Of a DNA stretch of 64,000 nucleotides, positions 17,195-25,992 are shown one piece after another. Within the stretch, counting starts at the first letter, position 1. Each line of letters starts with the position of its first letter. Both the position numbers and the translations under genes were made by a program. The notes beneath the pieces were generated by a model. The model worked only from the letters and a program-made list of their open reading frames with translations. It did no database searches and was not told where the DNA came from. Origin of the DNA: an uncultured Holophagaceae bacterium. GTDB taxonomy: Bacteria; Acidobacteriota; Holophagae; Holophagales; Holophagaceae. Location of the stretch: positions 62,001 through 126,000 of the forward strand of contig CAIWKE010000027.1 in NCBI GenBank assembly GCA_903913215.1, in the 5' to 3' direction.

Positions 17195-18367
17195 ATGCGT
17201 TTCCGTTCCCTACTTCTCTTCTCCCTCTCCGCGGCAGTCTTCGCGGCGGGACCGTCCCTCCCACCTGAGGCGCCACTCGTGGCGCACGCCGCTGGCATCT
17301 TTCGGCCGGCTTCACCCGCAGTCCCAGCCACTCCCGCGGACATCCTGAAGCTGCATCAGGAAGGGGACGCCAATCTCGCGTTCGGAGCCTTGACCGGACG
17401 CTGGATCGCGGATCGACTCGCCGAGGGGAAGGCCCCGGATGGGTCCCTGTTCCAGAGGATGCTGGCCGGATTCACCTGGGATGAGGCGGGCGTGCTCACA
17501 CTTTCCACGGCGGGTCTCGACAAGGGTGTCCTGCGGGCGCTGGCGACCGCCAAGCCCCTTGGCCTGTCTCAGGAGGCCCAGGACCGCATGACCAAGGCCG
17601 GCCTGGATTCCAGAATCGTGGGCAGGTTGGCTGCGCCCCCACCCGCTCCCCTGCCCCCCATGGGATCCATCGCTGATCAGGCCATGGGTGCGATGGCCGC
17701 TCATCCCATGGCCAATAATCCGATGTTCAAGTCCCAATTCGAGGGGATGCGGAAGAAGATCGAGACCGAGATGGCCGCCAAGTTCCGTTCTGAAGACTTC
17801 CGCAAGGAGATCTGGAATCGGATCCTTGACAACTGGAGATCCAGGATCCAGGTCGGTCTGGATGCCCGGGCGATGCTTGCGCCGATGGAAACCGAAATCG
17901 TGAACGCGCCGCCCGAAGCTGCCGGGGCAGGGGCCTCCGGAATGTTCGGCGCGGCCGCCGCCGGGAACGACCTGTTCCTCAAATCCTCGCCGCTCGCGTT
18001 GGGCCTTGGGGTGGCGGACATCCTTACGGCGCTGAAGTCCCGATCCACGGCCCTCATCAGGGCAACGAGACCCAACGACATTGAAACCTTCCGCTTCGAG
18101 GAAACGACTCACTTCCTGCTGCGCCGGAAGCCTTCGGACCTCGTGCTGATGAGACTCCAGGATGACCACGGGACCCCCACCGCGAAGGTCACCAATGGGA
18201 CCTTCCTTGGACGGGATTTCAAGCCTGCAGATGAGCCCGTTCCTGTAGATGTCAGTCAGGACGGTGACGCCTGGTCCGTGCGTCCCAAGACCCGGCTTGC
18301 CCCCGGCCCCTATGCCTTCATGATGGGCGGGCAGAACGTGGTCTTCGTGCCGTTCGTGGTCCGGTAG
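17195..18367 (+). CDS. Exported protein, central gene-family unknown
   Basis: A 390-aa protein with a signal peptide (FRSLLLFSLSAAVFAAG). The region at about 40-150 is helical and Ala/Leu-rich. A Pro-rich linker (APPPAPLPPMG) precedes a charged helix (FEGMRKKIETEMAAKF; FRKEIWNRILDNWRSRI). The C-terminal 90 residues (FRFEETTHFLLRRKPSDLVLMRL; LAPGPYAFMMGGQNVVFVPFVVR) look like a beta domain. AGGAG lies 6 nt upstream of ATG 17195. Last of the three exported-protein genes; no named family. Confidence 0.6.
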   Translation: MRFRSLLLFSLSAAVFAAGPSLPPEAPLVAHAAGIFRPASPAVPATPADILKLHQEGDANLAFGALTGRWIADRLAEGKAPDGSLFQRMLAGFTWDEAGVLTLSTAGLDKGVLRALATAKPLGLSQEAQDRMTKAGLDSRIVGRLAAPPPAPLPPMGSIADQAMGAMAAHPMANNPMFKSQFEGMRKKIETEMAAKFRSEDFRKEIWNRILDNWRSRIQVGLDARAMLAPMETEIVNAPPEAAGAGASGMFGAAAAGNDLFLKSSPLALGLGVADILTALKSRSTALIRATRPNDIETFRFEETTHFLLRRKPSDLVLMRLQDDHGTPTAKVTNGTFLGRDFKPADEPVPVDVSQDGDAWSVRPKTRLAPGPYAFMMGGQNVVFVPFVVR

Positions 18368-18568
18368 GCGCCATAAAACTGTTCCAGAAAACACTGAACC
18401 GACTTTGACCCAACCGAGGCTGGCGATCAAGTCGCATCCCTGCGTTACTCTATCCTCCGCCCAGGCGGGGAGACGATGACATGAACCAGGCCTAATTCCT
18501 GTGTCTGCCTTCATTCTCAAGCTAGGCTCAAAGCTCGGCCATGGCTCCTGAAAATGAGGGAAGACCAC

Positions 18569-21500
18569 ATGATGACTGACGCCCTCCATCCAAGTCTGGA
18601 ACTGCTCCGTCAGGAATATGTCCTCGTCCAGGCATGGAAGAAGACGGCATCGCATATCCGTTACCACAACTGGTATTCAGATACGCTTGCGCTCGATCGA
18701 GCCACGGTCAATCTGCCACGGTTTCTTGGCGAACTTGCCGAACAATTGCAGGCCCCGGACCAGTGGGTCAGTGATCCTTTGCGAATTGTGCCTGCCCCGA
18801 AAAGTCAGCAGTGGCGGGTGACGAAGGAAACCAAGGTCTGGGAGCCCGTAGACAGGAGCAATTCGTCATCGAAGCTGCGCCCACTGGCTCATGTAAGTCT
18901 GAAAGACCAAGTCGTCGCCACGGCGGTGATGATGTGCCTAGCAGACCGGACGGAATCCATTCAGAACGATCCGCGTAGCTCGATCACCGATGCAGACGCA
19001 AGAAGGCAGGTTATCTCCTATGGGAATCGCCTGTTCTGTGATGTCGCCAATAGTCAACTTCGCCATCGATGGGGATCGGGCAAGCTCTATCGCGCCTACT
19101 ACGAAGACTATCGAAGTTTCCTTGCACGACCCCAGATGGCTGCAGAGGCGGCATCAGCTCATATTGTCGCCGTCGATGGCAAGGCACGCATCTTGGTCAT
19201 TCATTCGGATTTGCGCCAGTTCTACGACCGTGTCCGCCCGGATCTCTTGGCTCAAAAAGTGAATGCCCTCACGCGACACGGTGACGATCCACTTTTTTTC
19301 AGCCTCGCACATCGCCTGCTGAACTGGGCATGGGACCCGAAAGATGCCACAGAAGTGGCCGAGTATAAGAAGCGAGCAGAGCTTCCCGATTTTTCAAGCA
19401 TTGCCCTTCCCCAGGGCTTGGTTGCAGCAGGGTTTTTCTCGAATATCGTTCTACTCGACTTTGACCAATGCTTGCGTGAATCCCTTCTTCAGGAAATCGA
19501 ACCCGGCCTGCGCATCGAGGACGCTTGTCGGTATGTGGACGATCTCCGGATCGTAATGAAGGATGAAGGTGAGAGAGATCTTGCTGAGATCAAGCGACTC
19601 GCCCTTGGATGGATACAGACACTGCTGGATAAATGTGCCCATGGGCTGGTGGCTTCTGAGGAAAAGACCCTCGTTGCAAAGTTCAAAGGAGATGAGCGGC
19701 CTCTGGTTCGCCAAAGTCGGAAGATGGCGCGCATTCAGAATGCAATTTCCGGAGGGTTCGATGCCATTGGGGGTGAAGAAATCCTGGATGCTGTCCAAGG
19801 GTTGATTCGATCGCAACAGCGATACTCCAAGGAAGGCATACAGGACCGCGGGTGGGCGCTATCACCGGTCCCAGATGTGGGCGATGCCACGGTCGCGCGG
19901 TTCGCCGCAGCAAGGTTCCGGAGCACGTTCCGTTCCCTCAGGCCGCTCCTAATGGACACGCTGAGTGATGGTGGATCGGCGGATACGGAGGCTAGTGAGG
20001 GGGCAGGGGGACGTTCTTGTGCACCACGCACTCAAGCTGAACTCGACGAAGATGCCAGAGCATTCGCTTTGGAACTCATCGAAAACTGGGTTGAGGATCC
20101 ATCCAATGTCCGCCTTCTTCGCATTGGGTTAGATCTTTGGCCCGCAGCCGATGTCATTGAGAATGTTTTGGGTCTTCTCCGCCCGTTCACCAAGAAGGGT
20201 GGAAGGCGGGGAGCCCCAAGGCGGGTTGCCTGGTACTGCCTGTCTGAGATTTTTCGCGCCGGGGCGACCGAAACCGGGTTTGTTGAGGACGGTGAATCTC
20301 TGCCTGCGGAGATCAATCTCACCGCCTTTCGACAGCTCCTATGGGAAGAAGCCGTCAGACTTGTTTCCCTGCCGTCTTCGACCCTGCCTTGGTACCTGAA
20401 ACAACAGATCCTCCTCTTCCTTGCGGCCAACAACAGGGCGAAAACCCCTGTCCTTCGAAGAGGGACCAATCCAGAGATCGCCCACTACCGAGAGCTGATT
20501 CGCTTCCTTGATGGCGAAGAAGCCGGATTGACGAGTGAGAGCTTTGCGACCCTGGCGATCCTGGCACGCCGATCCTTCAGCGATAAGGATTCGGCCATCC
20601 AATTGGTGAGAGCTGAAATGACCCCACGGCGTCTTCAGCAGATTGCCGAGCGTGATCCTTCCTATGGGATCGAAATACTTGCATCCCGTAAGGATCTGTC
20701 TGAAACCATTTCTCCCCGTCTCCGAGACGATCTTTGCCTCAGCCGAATTGTCGAGGACGGCGGGCGGCTATCGCTCAGTCAGGCTGTGCTTCTGGCGGAT
20801 CCGAACCACAACGGTCCATTACGAAACGAAATCGGGGTTCTTCGCTTTGCAATCAAATTCCTAACGAAATGGCCTGCAATCCCCGAGGCAGGGGCGATCA
20901 CTCCTGCTGATGTTCTGCTGGAGCTTCGAAACCCGATCGAAGGGCTTTCAGAATCGGATTCGATCAAGATCGTCCCTAGCCGCGTGGCTTCCTTGGGTTC
21001 GATGTACTCACCACCATCCTGGTGTCCCACTGAGGATTGGTGGCGGTTCCATCTCGGGTACCTTCTTCGATTCATCCTGTCTGCACGACAGGATTTTACG
21101 AAAACCGTGCGCACGCCCCACTGGAAGGAGGGCACAGCCACTTACAGGACACCCGAAAGCCACTGGTATCAGCGCCTCTACGGCTTCTACAACGGCCGTT
21201 CAGCTTTTGGAGACGACTGGTTGCCGATTTCCGACTGGGTCGAGCGCTTACTATCGGCCTTGCTCCAGTGGCCTGGGTGTCGCGATTCCGAAATGGCCAA
21301 ATGGGTGCGGGGTGGCATCGATGAGACTCTCACCAATATTGGGCTACGCCTGAAGGAAATCATCGCCAAACAAGGAGCCTCAGGCAGCGTGTTGATGCTG
21401 CCTTTGGATGCACCATGGCCAGACAAGCGGCAATTCCGAGCATGTGTGGTTCAAACGGTCATTCCAGTTGCGAGAGATTTTAAAGCGGACCTCACACTTT

Positions 21501-22360
21501 CGGATCCAGTGACTCGCAGGCGGCATAGGAACCATCTGTCATCGGCACTGGCGGCAGTGGGGCGGATGCTCGATCTTCGTGATACGCACTGCCCCAATGG
21601 CGCGGGCGGCGGGCGCCTGGATTGGCTGATATTACCGGAGCTATCGGTCCATCCTGATGACGTCAAGACGCACCTTGTTCCCTTCGCTCGTGCCAACAAG
21701 ACCATCATCGTGGCTGGGTTAGCCTATGAGAAGATATTTGCCGACCAACCGTTAATCAATTCCGCGCTATGGGTCATTCCGGTCAAATCCGCATCTCACG
21801 GTCTACAGGTGATGACAGTCCGGCAAGGCAAGCAACATCTCGCGCAAATCGAAAAGAATCACAATGCGGCAGGTGATGTCATACAGGGTTTCCGGCCCTG
21901 CCAATGGCTTGTGGGATATGAGTGGTCGGGGGCCGAACAGAAATCCCCACTGTGGCTTACAGCCTCGGTTTGTTACGACGCCACCGACCTCCAATTAGCC
22001 ACAGATCTTCGACGCAACTCGGATGTCTTCGCAATTCTGGCGTACAACAAGGATGTCAATACCTTCGACCAGATGGCGCTCGCTCTTCACTACCACATGT
22101 TCCAAATGGTGATTGTGGCCAACAATGGTTGCTATGGCGGGAGCAACGCCTATTCCCCATATGAAAAGTCATACGAAAGACAAGTCTTCCACCTGCATGG
22201 TCAACCGCAAGCATCTATGGCCTTCGTTGATATTCCAGATATCGCGTCGTTCATCACCCGCTACGAGGATGCAAGCTCTCCGGCTGATGCTGCCAAGATC
22301 GCTCCGAACTCCGGCCAATCATGGAAATATCCACCAGCGAACATGACCAATTCTTTGTAA
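18569..22360 (+). CDS. DRT1-type reverse transcriptase-nitrilase fusion (antiphage)
   Basis: A 1,263-aa protein. The N-terminal third is a reverse transcriptase: LVIHSDLRQFYDRV (first catalytic Asp region), ALPQGLVAAGFFSNIVLL, and the YVDDLRIV active site near residue 322. The middle is a long helical region. The C-terminal quarter is a nitrilase-like domain with a complete triad: Glu about 1024 (LPELS), Lys about 1096 (QIEKNH) and Cys about 1135 (ASVCYDA). This RT-nitrilase architecture is that of defence-associated reverse transcriptase type 1 (UG1/DRT1), known to protect against phages. ATG 18569 has GAGGG upstream and is preferred over 18554. It stands alone, as expected for DRT1. Confidence 0.9.
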   Translation: MMTDALHPSLELLRQEYVLVQAWKKTASHIRYHNWYSDTLALDRATVNLPRFLGELAEQLQAPDQWVSDPLRIVPAPKSQQWRVTKETKVWEPVDRSNSSSKLRPLAHVSLKDQVVATAVMMCLADRTESIQNDPRSSITDADARRQVISYGNRLFCDVANSQLRHRWGSGKLYRAYYEDYRSFLARPQMAAEAASAHIVAVDGKARILVIHSDLRQFYDRVRPDLLAQKVNALTRHGDDPLFFSLAHRLLNWAWDPKDATEVAEYKKRAELPDFSSIALPQGLVAAGFFSNIVLLDFDQCLRESLLQEIEPGLRIEDACRYVDDLRIVMKDEGERDLAEIKRLALGWIQTLLDKCAHGLVASEEKTLVAKFKGDERPLVRQSRKMARIQNAISGGFDAIGGEEILDAVQGLIRSQQRYSKEGIQDRGWALSPVPDVGDATVARFAAARFRSTFRSLRPLLMDTLSDGGSADTEASEGAGGRSCAPRTQAELDEDARAFALELIENWVEDPSNVRLLRIGLDLWPAADVIENVLGLLRPFTKKGGRRGAPRRVAWYCLSEIFRAGATETGFVEDGESLPAEINLTAFRQLLWEEAVRLVSLPSSTLPWYLKQQILLFLAANNRAKTPVLRRGTNPEIAHYRELIRFLDGEEAGLTSESFATLAILARRSFSDKDSAIQLVRAEMTPRRLQQIAERDPSYGIEILASRKDLSETISPRLRDDLCLSRIVEDGGRLSLSQAVLLADPNHNGPLRNEIGVLRFAIKFLTKWPAIPEAGAITPADVLLELRNPIEGLSESDSIKIVPSRVASLGSMYSPPSWCPTEDWWRFHLGYLLRFILSARQDFTKTVRTPHWKEGTATYRTPESHWYQRLYGFYNGRSAFGDDWLPISDWVERLLSALLQWPGCRDSEMAKWVRGGIDETLTNIGLRLKEIIAKQGASGSVLMLPLDAPWPDKRQFRACVVQTVIPVARDFKADLTLSDPVTRRRHRNHLSSALAAVGRMLDLRDTHCPNGAGGGRLDWLILPELSVHPDDVKTHLVPFARANKTIIVAGLAYEKIFADQPLINSALWVIPVKSASHGLQVMTVRQGKQHLAQIEKNHNAAGDVIQGFRPCQWLVGYEWSGAEQKSPLWLTASVCYDATDLQLATDLRRNSDVFAILAYNKDVNTFDQMALALHYHMFQMVIVANNGCYGGSNAYSPYEKSYERQVFHLHGQPQASMAFVDIPDIASFITRYEDASSPADAAKIAPNSGQSWKYPPANMTNSL

Positions 22361-22855
22361 AATACGCCTCCCCACATTCTTGAATCCAATTCCATGGTCA
22401 TGTCCTACACCAATGGATTGTCACGGAATGGAGTTGAGGAGAGCGACCTAATCCGAGATGCATAGCTACGGCACGTGGAGACCATCGGGACTGGAGCCTA
22501 GTGCTTCCAGATGGCGACAACGGGAGTCTGCCAAGGCGATGCCTGGCTCCAGGCCTGAGCTCTCAGGGACTGCATGGCCAGCGACTGTTTTGGCCTGGAT
22601 GAAGACGCGCTGTGAGAGGCGATCACGATGGGTTTTCTGGATCTTGCACTGGTCATTGAAGGATTGTTGCATCCCTACGAGCGGTAGTCTCCGAACATAC
22701 AAGTTTGCGAATCCAAATGCTTCCAATGGTGCCGAGCCAGACGCTTGGTGAAACCGGGGCGATCCAGGTTTGCCTCTTGGGCGTAGTTGCCAAAGAAAGA
22801 TGGTCGGCACCAAGATCCGTGATGGGGCCACCCCTGGCCTCAAAAAGGAGACACC
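22361..22855. other. Intergenic, nothing recognised
   Basis: 495 nt after the DRT1 gene. Several open frames cross it but none has a coherent protein sequence or ribosome binding site. The end holds the AAAAAGGAG site of the next gene. Confidence 0.4.
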
Positions 22856-23182
22856 ATGAATTACCTCACCCTTTTCCCTGCGGCACTGATCGGCATCCTG
22901 GCTCAGGCCGCCGGACTTGTGAAACTCCCAATTACCCAGGAGAATCATGCGTCCTGGATGCGCTGTCTTACCGACATGAAGCCTGGTAAATCCATCGTGG
23001 CGGTTCTGGCCCAGGATGTCACCACGATCGACAAAATCGTGGTTTCAAAGGGAAGCCGCATCTACGGAATGGTCTCGAAGGATGGTGCAGGTGCCGCCTT
23101 CACACGCGTCGTCTTGCCGGATGGCTCGATGTTGGACATTGAGCCCTTCACCATCAAAGGATTGTTGAAGGAAGGCGAGTAG
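22856..23182 (+). CDS. Small exported VirB10/TrbI-like protein
   Basis: A 108-aa protein with an N-terminal hydrophobic export segment (LFPAALIGILAQAAG). The segment VVSKGSRIYGMVSKDG followed by FTRVVLPDGSMLDIEP resembles the C-terminal domain of VirB10/TrbI conjugation proteins (KG-R-hG ... RhhhPDG). AAAGGAG lies 6 nt upstream of ATG. At one quarter of the usual length it lacks the TM-Pro-rich N-terminus of VirB10. A VirB9-like gene follows after a 350-nt gap, so the two may form a reduced secretion-channel pair. Confidence 0.55.
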   Translation: MNYLTLFPAALIGILAQAAGLVKLPITQENHASWMRCLTDMKPGKSIVAVLAQDVTTIDKIVVSKGSRIYGMVSKDGAGAAFTRVVLPDGSMLDIEPFTIKGLLKEGE

Positions 23183-23256
23183 TAAAGTGGCCATCTGGAG
23201 CTACCAGAGATAATGCCTTTCAGCTAAGTGTGGGATTTCATTGAGGGAACCCCCAG

Positions 23257-23302
23257 CACGACTCGACTGATTGAATCAAACGATTCAATCAGTCGAGTCG
23301 TG
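23257..23302. repeat. Perfect 21-bp inverted repeat with 4-nt loop
   Basis: Arms 23257-23277 (CACGACTCGACTGATTGAATC) and 23282-23302 are perfect reverse complements around an AAAC loop. No T-tract follows, so it is not a standard terminator. It lies in the 350-nt gap (23183-23532) between the VirB10-like and VirB9-like genes. The gap also holds a smaller TCCTAGGG/CCCTAGGA pair near 23398-23431 and no gene. Confidence 0.85.
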
Positions 23303-23532
23303 GAAATATACCCGTTCGGAGGCATAATAATACCGTTCACCGGACTAGGGATTAGAGAATTCGAATTGGGGTCTACGATTTCATGGTTTTGCAGAAATCC
23401 TAGGGTGATTACTCCGTACTATCCCTAGGATTGGACGGATGTCAGGCAAAGGTTACGGGAATCCTGCTTGATACAACCCCGGAAGGACCCATTAATTCGG
23501 TCGCTCGCCACTCACCACCCTAGGAGAACACT

Positions 23533-24204
23533 ATGCCCTTGCCTCGACTTTTCGCTCTCTTCCTATTGGCATCCTGGGGGATTGCTCAAACACCAGTAAA
23601 GGAGGCCCGATATCTTCCATGCCGAGTCGATACCCTCACCACTCTAATCTTCCCAAAGGCTACAAAAGTCGTGAATGCTGCCTCGACCAACGAAGGCGTT
23701 TTAGTTGAATTCAACTCAGGAGATAGGATCGTTCAAGTTAAGTCAAAGGCTGCATCTGAGGGGTCCCGTTTGGTCGTTACCACTGCGGAAGGTTCCACCT
23801 ACACCTATGAAATTCATCATGAGATTCTAAATGGAAAGGATTGCGGGGCTATCAATTTTTCGGTATGGCCATTGACTGACGACCAGATCATGAAGAGTTT
23901 CGAACCAGAAATCATTGCAGCAATCAACTCTGCACCGGTTAAGCAATACAACATTCATTACAGCAAACGAAAGCCATCCTTTTCAATTCAACCGACCGTG
24001 GGCTTTGACGGCAAACGAAGTGCCTTTCAAGTAGAGTCCCTCCTAAACGCTGCCGTCATGATTTACACGGGTACTAAGTCCGAGCATTTGCCTACGCAGA
24101 CAGTTCCTCTAAAATTCAATCCAAAGGTGTGGGTCTCTGACCGAGTATCAGAACACTGGTTTGTTAGGCATGAAGACGAATGGGCAACCATTGATGTCCA
24201 ATAA
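23533..24204 (+). CDS. Exported VirB9/TrbG-like protein
   Basis: A 223-aa protein with a signal peptide (LFALFLLASWGIAQ). Residues about 30-100 (LTTLIFPKATKVVNAAS; VLVEFNSGDRIVQVKSK; SRLVVTTAEGSTYTYEI) follow the VirB9/TrbG/CagX N-terminal pattern of strands ending in a T..G..Y.f motif. The C-terminal half is less clear (VWVSDRVSEHWFVRHEDEWATID). AGGAG precedes the ATG. It is paired with the small VirB10-like protein upstream; no ATPase or other channel gene is nearby. Confidence 0.5.
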   Translation: MPLPRLFALFLLASWGIAQTPVKEARYLPCRVDTLTTLIFPKATKVVNAASTNEGVLVEFNSGDRIVQVKSKAASEGSRLVVTTAEGSTYTYEIHHEILNGKDCGAINFSVWPLTDDQIMKSFEPEIIAAINSAPVKQYNIHYSKRKPSFSIQPTVGFDGKRSAFQVESLLNAAVMIYTGTKSEHLPTQTVPLKFNPKVWVSDRVSEHWFVRHEDEWATIDVQ

Positions 24205-24375
24205 TTTCTATCCCACTCTTCCTACCAACTTGATGGATGAACTTGGTCGTATTTATCAATGAAGTTATTTATCCGGATTGAACTGTGAAGCAGAAATAAC
24301 CAGCCATCAACATTCGAAAGAACAACCAACATGAATCTCCATCATCAATTTCCCTAACAACTAAGTTGAGGTAGT

Positions 24376-24804
24376 ATGAGCATTTTGAAAATTGTCGGTG
24401 AAGTCTCGAAAATGAATATTTCCAATGGCTGGAGGATTTGTGTGACTACCTCTTCGCCAAAGGAGCTGGAAACCGCCCTGTTGAAGGAAATCCCGCGTCA
24501 AGGTGGTTCAGAGAAAATCGCAACTATGCTTGAAAAGATTCAATCAGAGCATGGCATTCAAACTTGGGAGCGAAACGCGGACAACCAATTCATCCATTCG
24601 ACCAACGAAAGCAGTCAATGGATCGATCAAGGATATGTGAGTATTGAAAAAGTGACCGCGGAAACGTTGGTGCTTCAATCCTGTGCCAGCAAGCAAGCTA
24701 GTGACCCGACCTATGCCATGGGGCTGCTTGCCGGACGATTCTGCGAAATGCTTTTGACTCACTTCGGGAAGGTTGTAAAGGGAATCACGATCATTCCGGG
24801 TTAA
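24376..24804 (+). CDS. Hypothetical protein
   Basis: A 142-aa soluble protein with GAGG 6 nt before the ATG. Visible features are a charged helical segment (PKELETALLKEIPRQGGSEK), STNESSQWIDQGYVSIEKV and LLAGRFCEMLLTHFGKVVKG. No family recognised. It follows the VirB9-like gene by 171 nt on the same strand and may belong to the same small group. Confidence 0.5.
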   Translation: MSILKIVGEVSKMNISNGWRICVTTSSPKELETALLKEIPRQGGSEKIATMLEKIQSEHGIQTWERNADNQFIHSTNESSQWIDQGYVSIEKVTAETLVLQSCASKQASDPTYAMGLLAGRFCEMLLTHFGKVVKGITIIPG

Positions 24805-24810
24805 GGATGC

Positions 24811-25011
24811 TCATCGGTTTCGGTTGATCGCAGGTGATGGTTTCTCGCTTGATGTTGAACCCCCCCTTTCGCATTCCATGAAGGGGTTCCGCGGACCAGG
24901 ACCATCGGGGTTGGATTCAACTTCGATAAGCATCATGCTTTGAATATTGAAAGTGCCCGGTTCCCACGGACCATCAGGGTTCGGTTTAACTTCGATGAGG
25001 ATAATGGCCAT
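24811..25011 (-). CDS. Small ORF with internal duplication, doubtful
   Basis: A 66-aa reading with a duplicated unit (AIILIEVKPNPDGPWEPG and MMLIEVESNPDGPGPRN). The duplication is also visible in the DNA near 24900-24935 and 24970-25005. The ATG is directly preceded by GGGGGTGG, a poorly spaced ribosome site. It could be a tiny repeat protein or a degraded gene fragment. Confidence 0.3.
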   Translation of the reverse strand: MAIILIEVKPNPDGPWEPGTFNIQSMMLIEVESNPDGPGPRNPFMECERGGSTSSEKPSPAINRNR

Positions 25012-25110
25012 CCACCCCCGAGCGCCTTGTCTGAAATCTACAGAGGCGGGCAGCCGATATCCCCACGCAATGCGAAATCGGTTTCAGGGCTTGTGCCATG
25101 GGACTGTCGC

Positions 25111-25668
25111 TCAGGCCGAATTCAGCATCTTCCGGATCTCGGGCTTGATATGGGCCGTCCATTCGTCTCGCAAGAAATCTCGAACGTCCACGTGCGTTTC
25201 ATCGTCCTTCCGGACATCGTTCCATGCGGCCTCCGCAATTTCCGCAGCCTCACTGATTACCCGTTCGCACACCTCATCAAGATCTTCCCTCACCATCTCC
25301 GATGGGAATGCCGCCACGAATCCACGGACAGCGATGCCAAGTTCCTTGTCCAACCGCTTGTGGAGGGCCCCGGCCTTCACCCCATCGGCGGCCGAATCCC
25401 CGAGCGCGAAGAGGATGTTGAGGCCAAGTAGCCCATGGATGACGCAGATCCATGCGACGCGTTCAGCAGCTTCGGATGGAAGACCGATCCAGGGTGTAGG
25501 TGTATCCAGCGATCTGCGACCGGTTGGCTTGGTGCGTTCGCGCGCGTAGGCACCGGCGGCTTCCGCACGATCACGTTGCTCGTGGTCCTTCAGGCCGACA
25601 TATAGTCGCTTGAGGAAAGCGGTCGCGTTTTTGACCTGGGATAACCAGGTCGCCATCCGTGTGTGCAT
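25111..25668 (-). CDS. Hypothetical helical protein next to Tn7-like module
   Basis: A 185-aa helical protein (HTRMATWLSQVKNATAFLKRLY; LLGLNILFALGDSAADGVKAG; MVREDLDEVCERVISEAAEIAE; DDETHVDVRDFLRDEWTAHI). The frame is open upstream to 25830, but the extra residues are Pro/Ser-rich and the start is uncertain; no clear ribosome site is seen. It is divergent from the transposition genes, with 324 nt between its start and the TnsAB start. Upstream at 25835 is an AGATGGAGTCTAGTTTA sequence that resembles one upstream of the 31321-31791 gene. Function unknown. Confidence 0.45.
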   Translation of the reverse strand: MHTRMATWLSQVKNATAFLKRLYVGLKDHEQRDRAEAAGAYARERTKPTGRRSLDTPTPWIGLPSEAAERVAWICVIHGLLGLNILFALGDSAADGVKAGALHKRLDKELGIAVRGFVAAFPSEMVREDLDEVCERVISEAAEIAEAAWNDVRKDDETHVDVRDFLRDEWTAHIKPEIRKMLNSA

Positions 25669-25894
25669 GTCTGGCCGATTTCCCGTTGGTGGCGCGTGGC
25701 TTGGTGGTGAGGGGGGGGCGGATTCATTACTGGCGCCGTGTCCGAATGGCCTCCGCGGCAGCGACGATCCTGATTTCCTAGTGGGTCTTGACAGGTGGGA
25801 GCAAATGGGGAGAAGCTCTCTATTCTTCACCCTCAGATGGAGTCTAGTTTAAAGGGGGGGTTAGGGGGGATTAGTTAGTTGATAACTGATCTTT

Positions 25895-25916
25895 AGTAAC
25901 CAATTCATTGGTTACT
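25895..25916. promoter_or_regulatory. Perfect 10-bp palindrome upstream of tnsAB
   Basis: AGTAACCAAT-TC-ATTGGTTACT is a perfect inverted repeat in the AT-rich DNA 77 nt upstream of the transposase start. It could be an operator or part of the transposon end recognised by TnsB. I see no second copy. Confidence 0.5.
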
Positions 25917-25992
25917 GAATATAAGTCTTAGAAATTTAAGCTTTTAAAGTGGGATGTAACGATTGTGGCCTCGACGAAAGCGAGGTCGCAAC

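Noticed and set aside
17312-18667. 451-codon minus-strand frame
   Set aside because: Antisense to an exported-protein gene with a signal peptide and ribosome site; composition is typical of GC-rich shadow frames.
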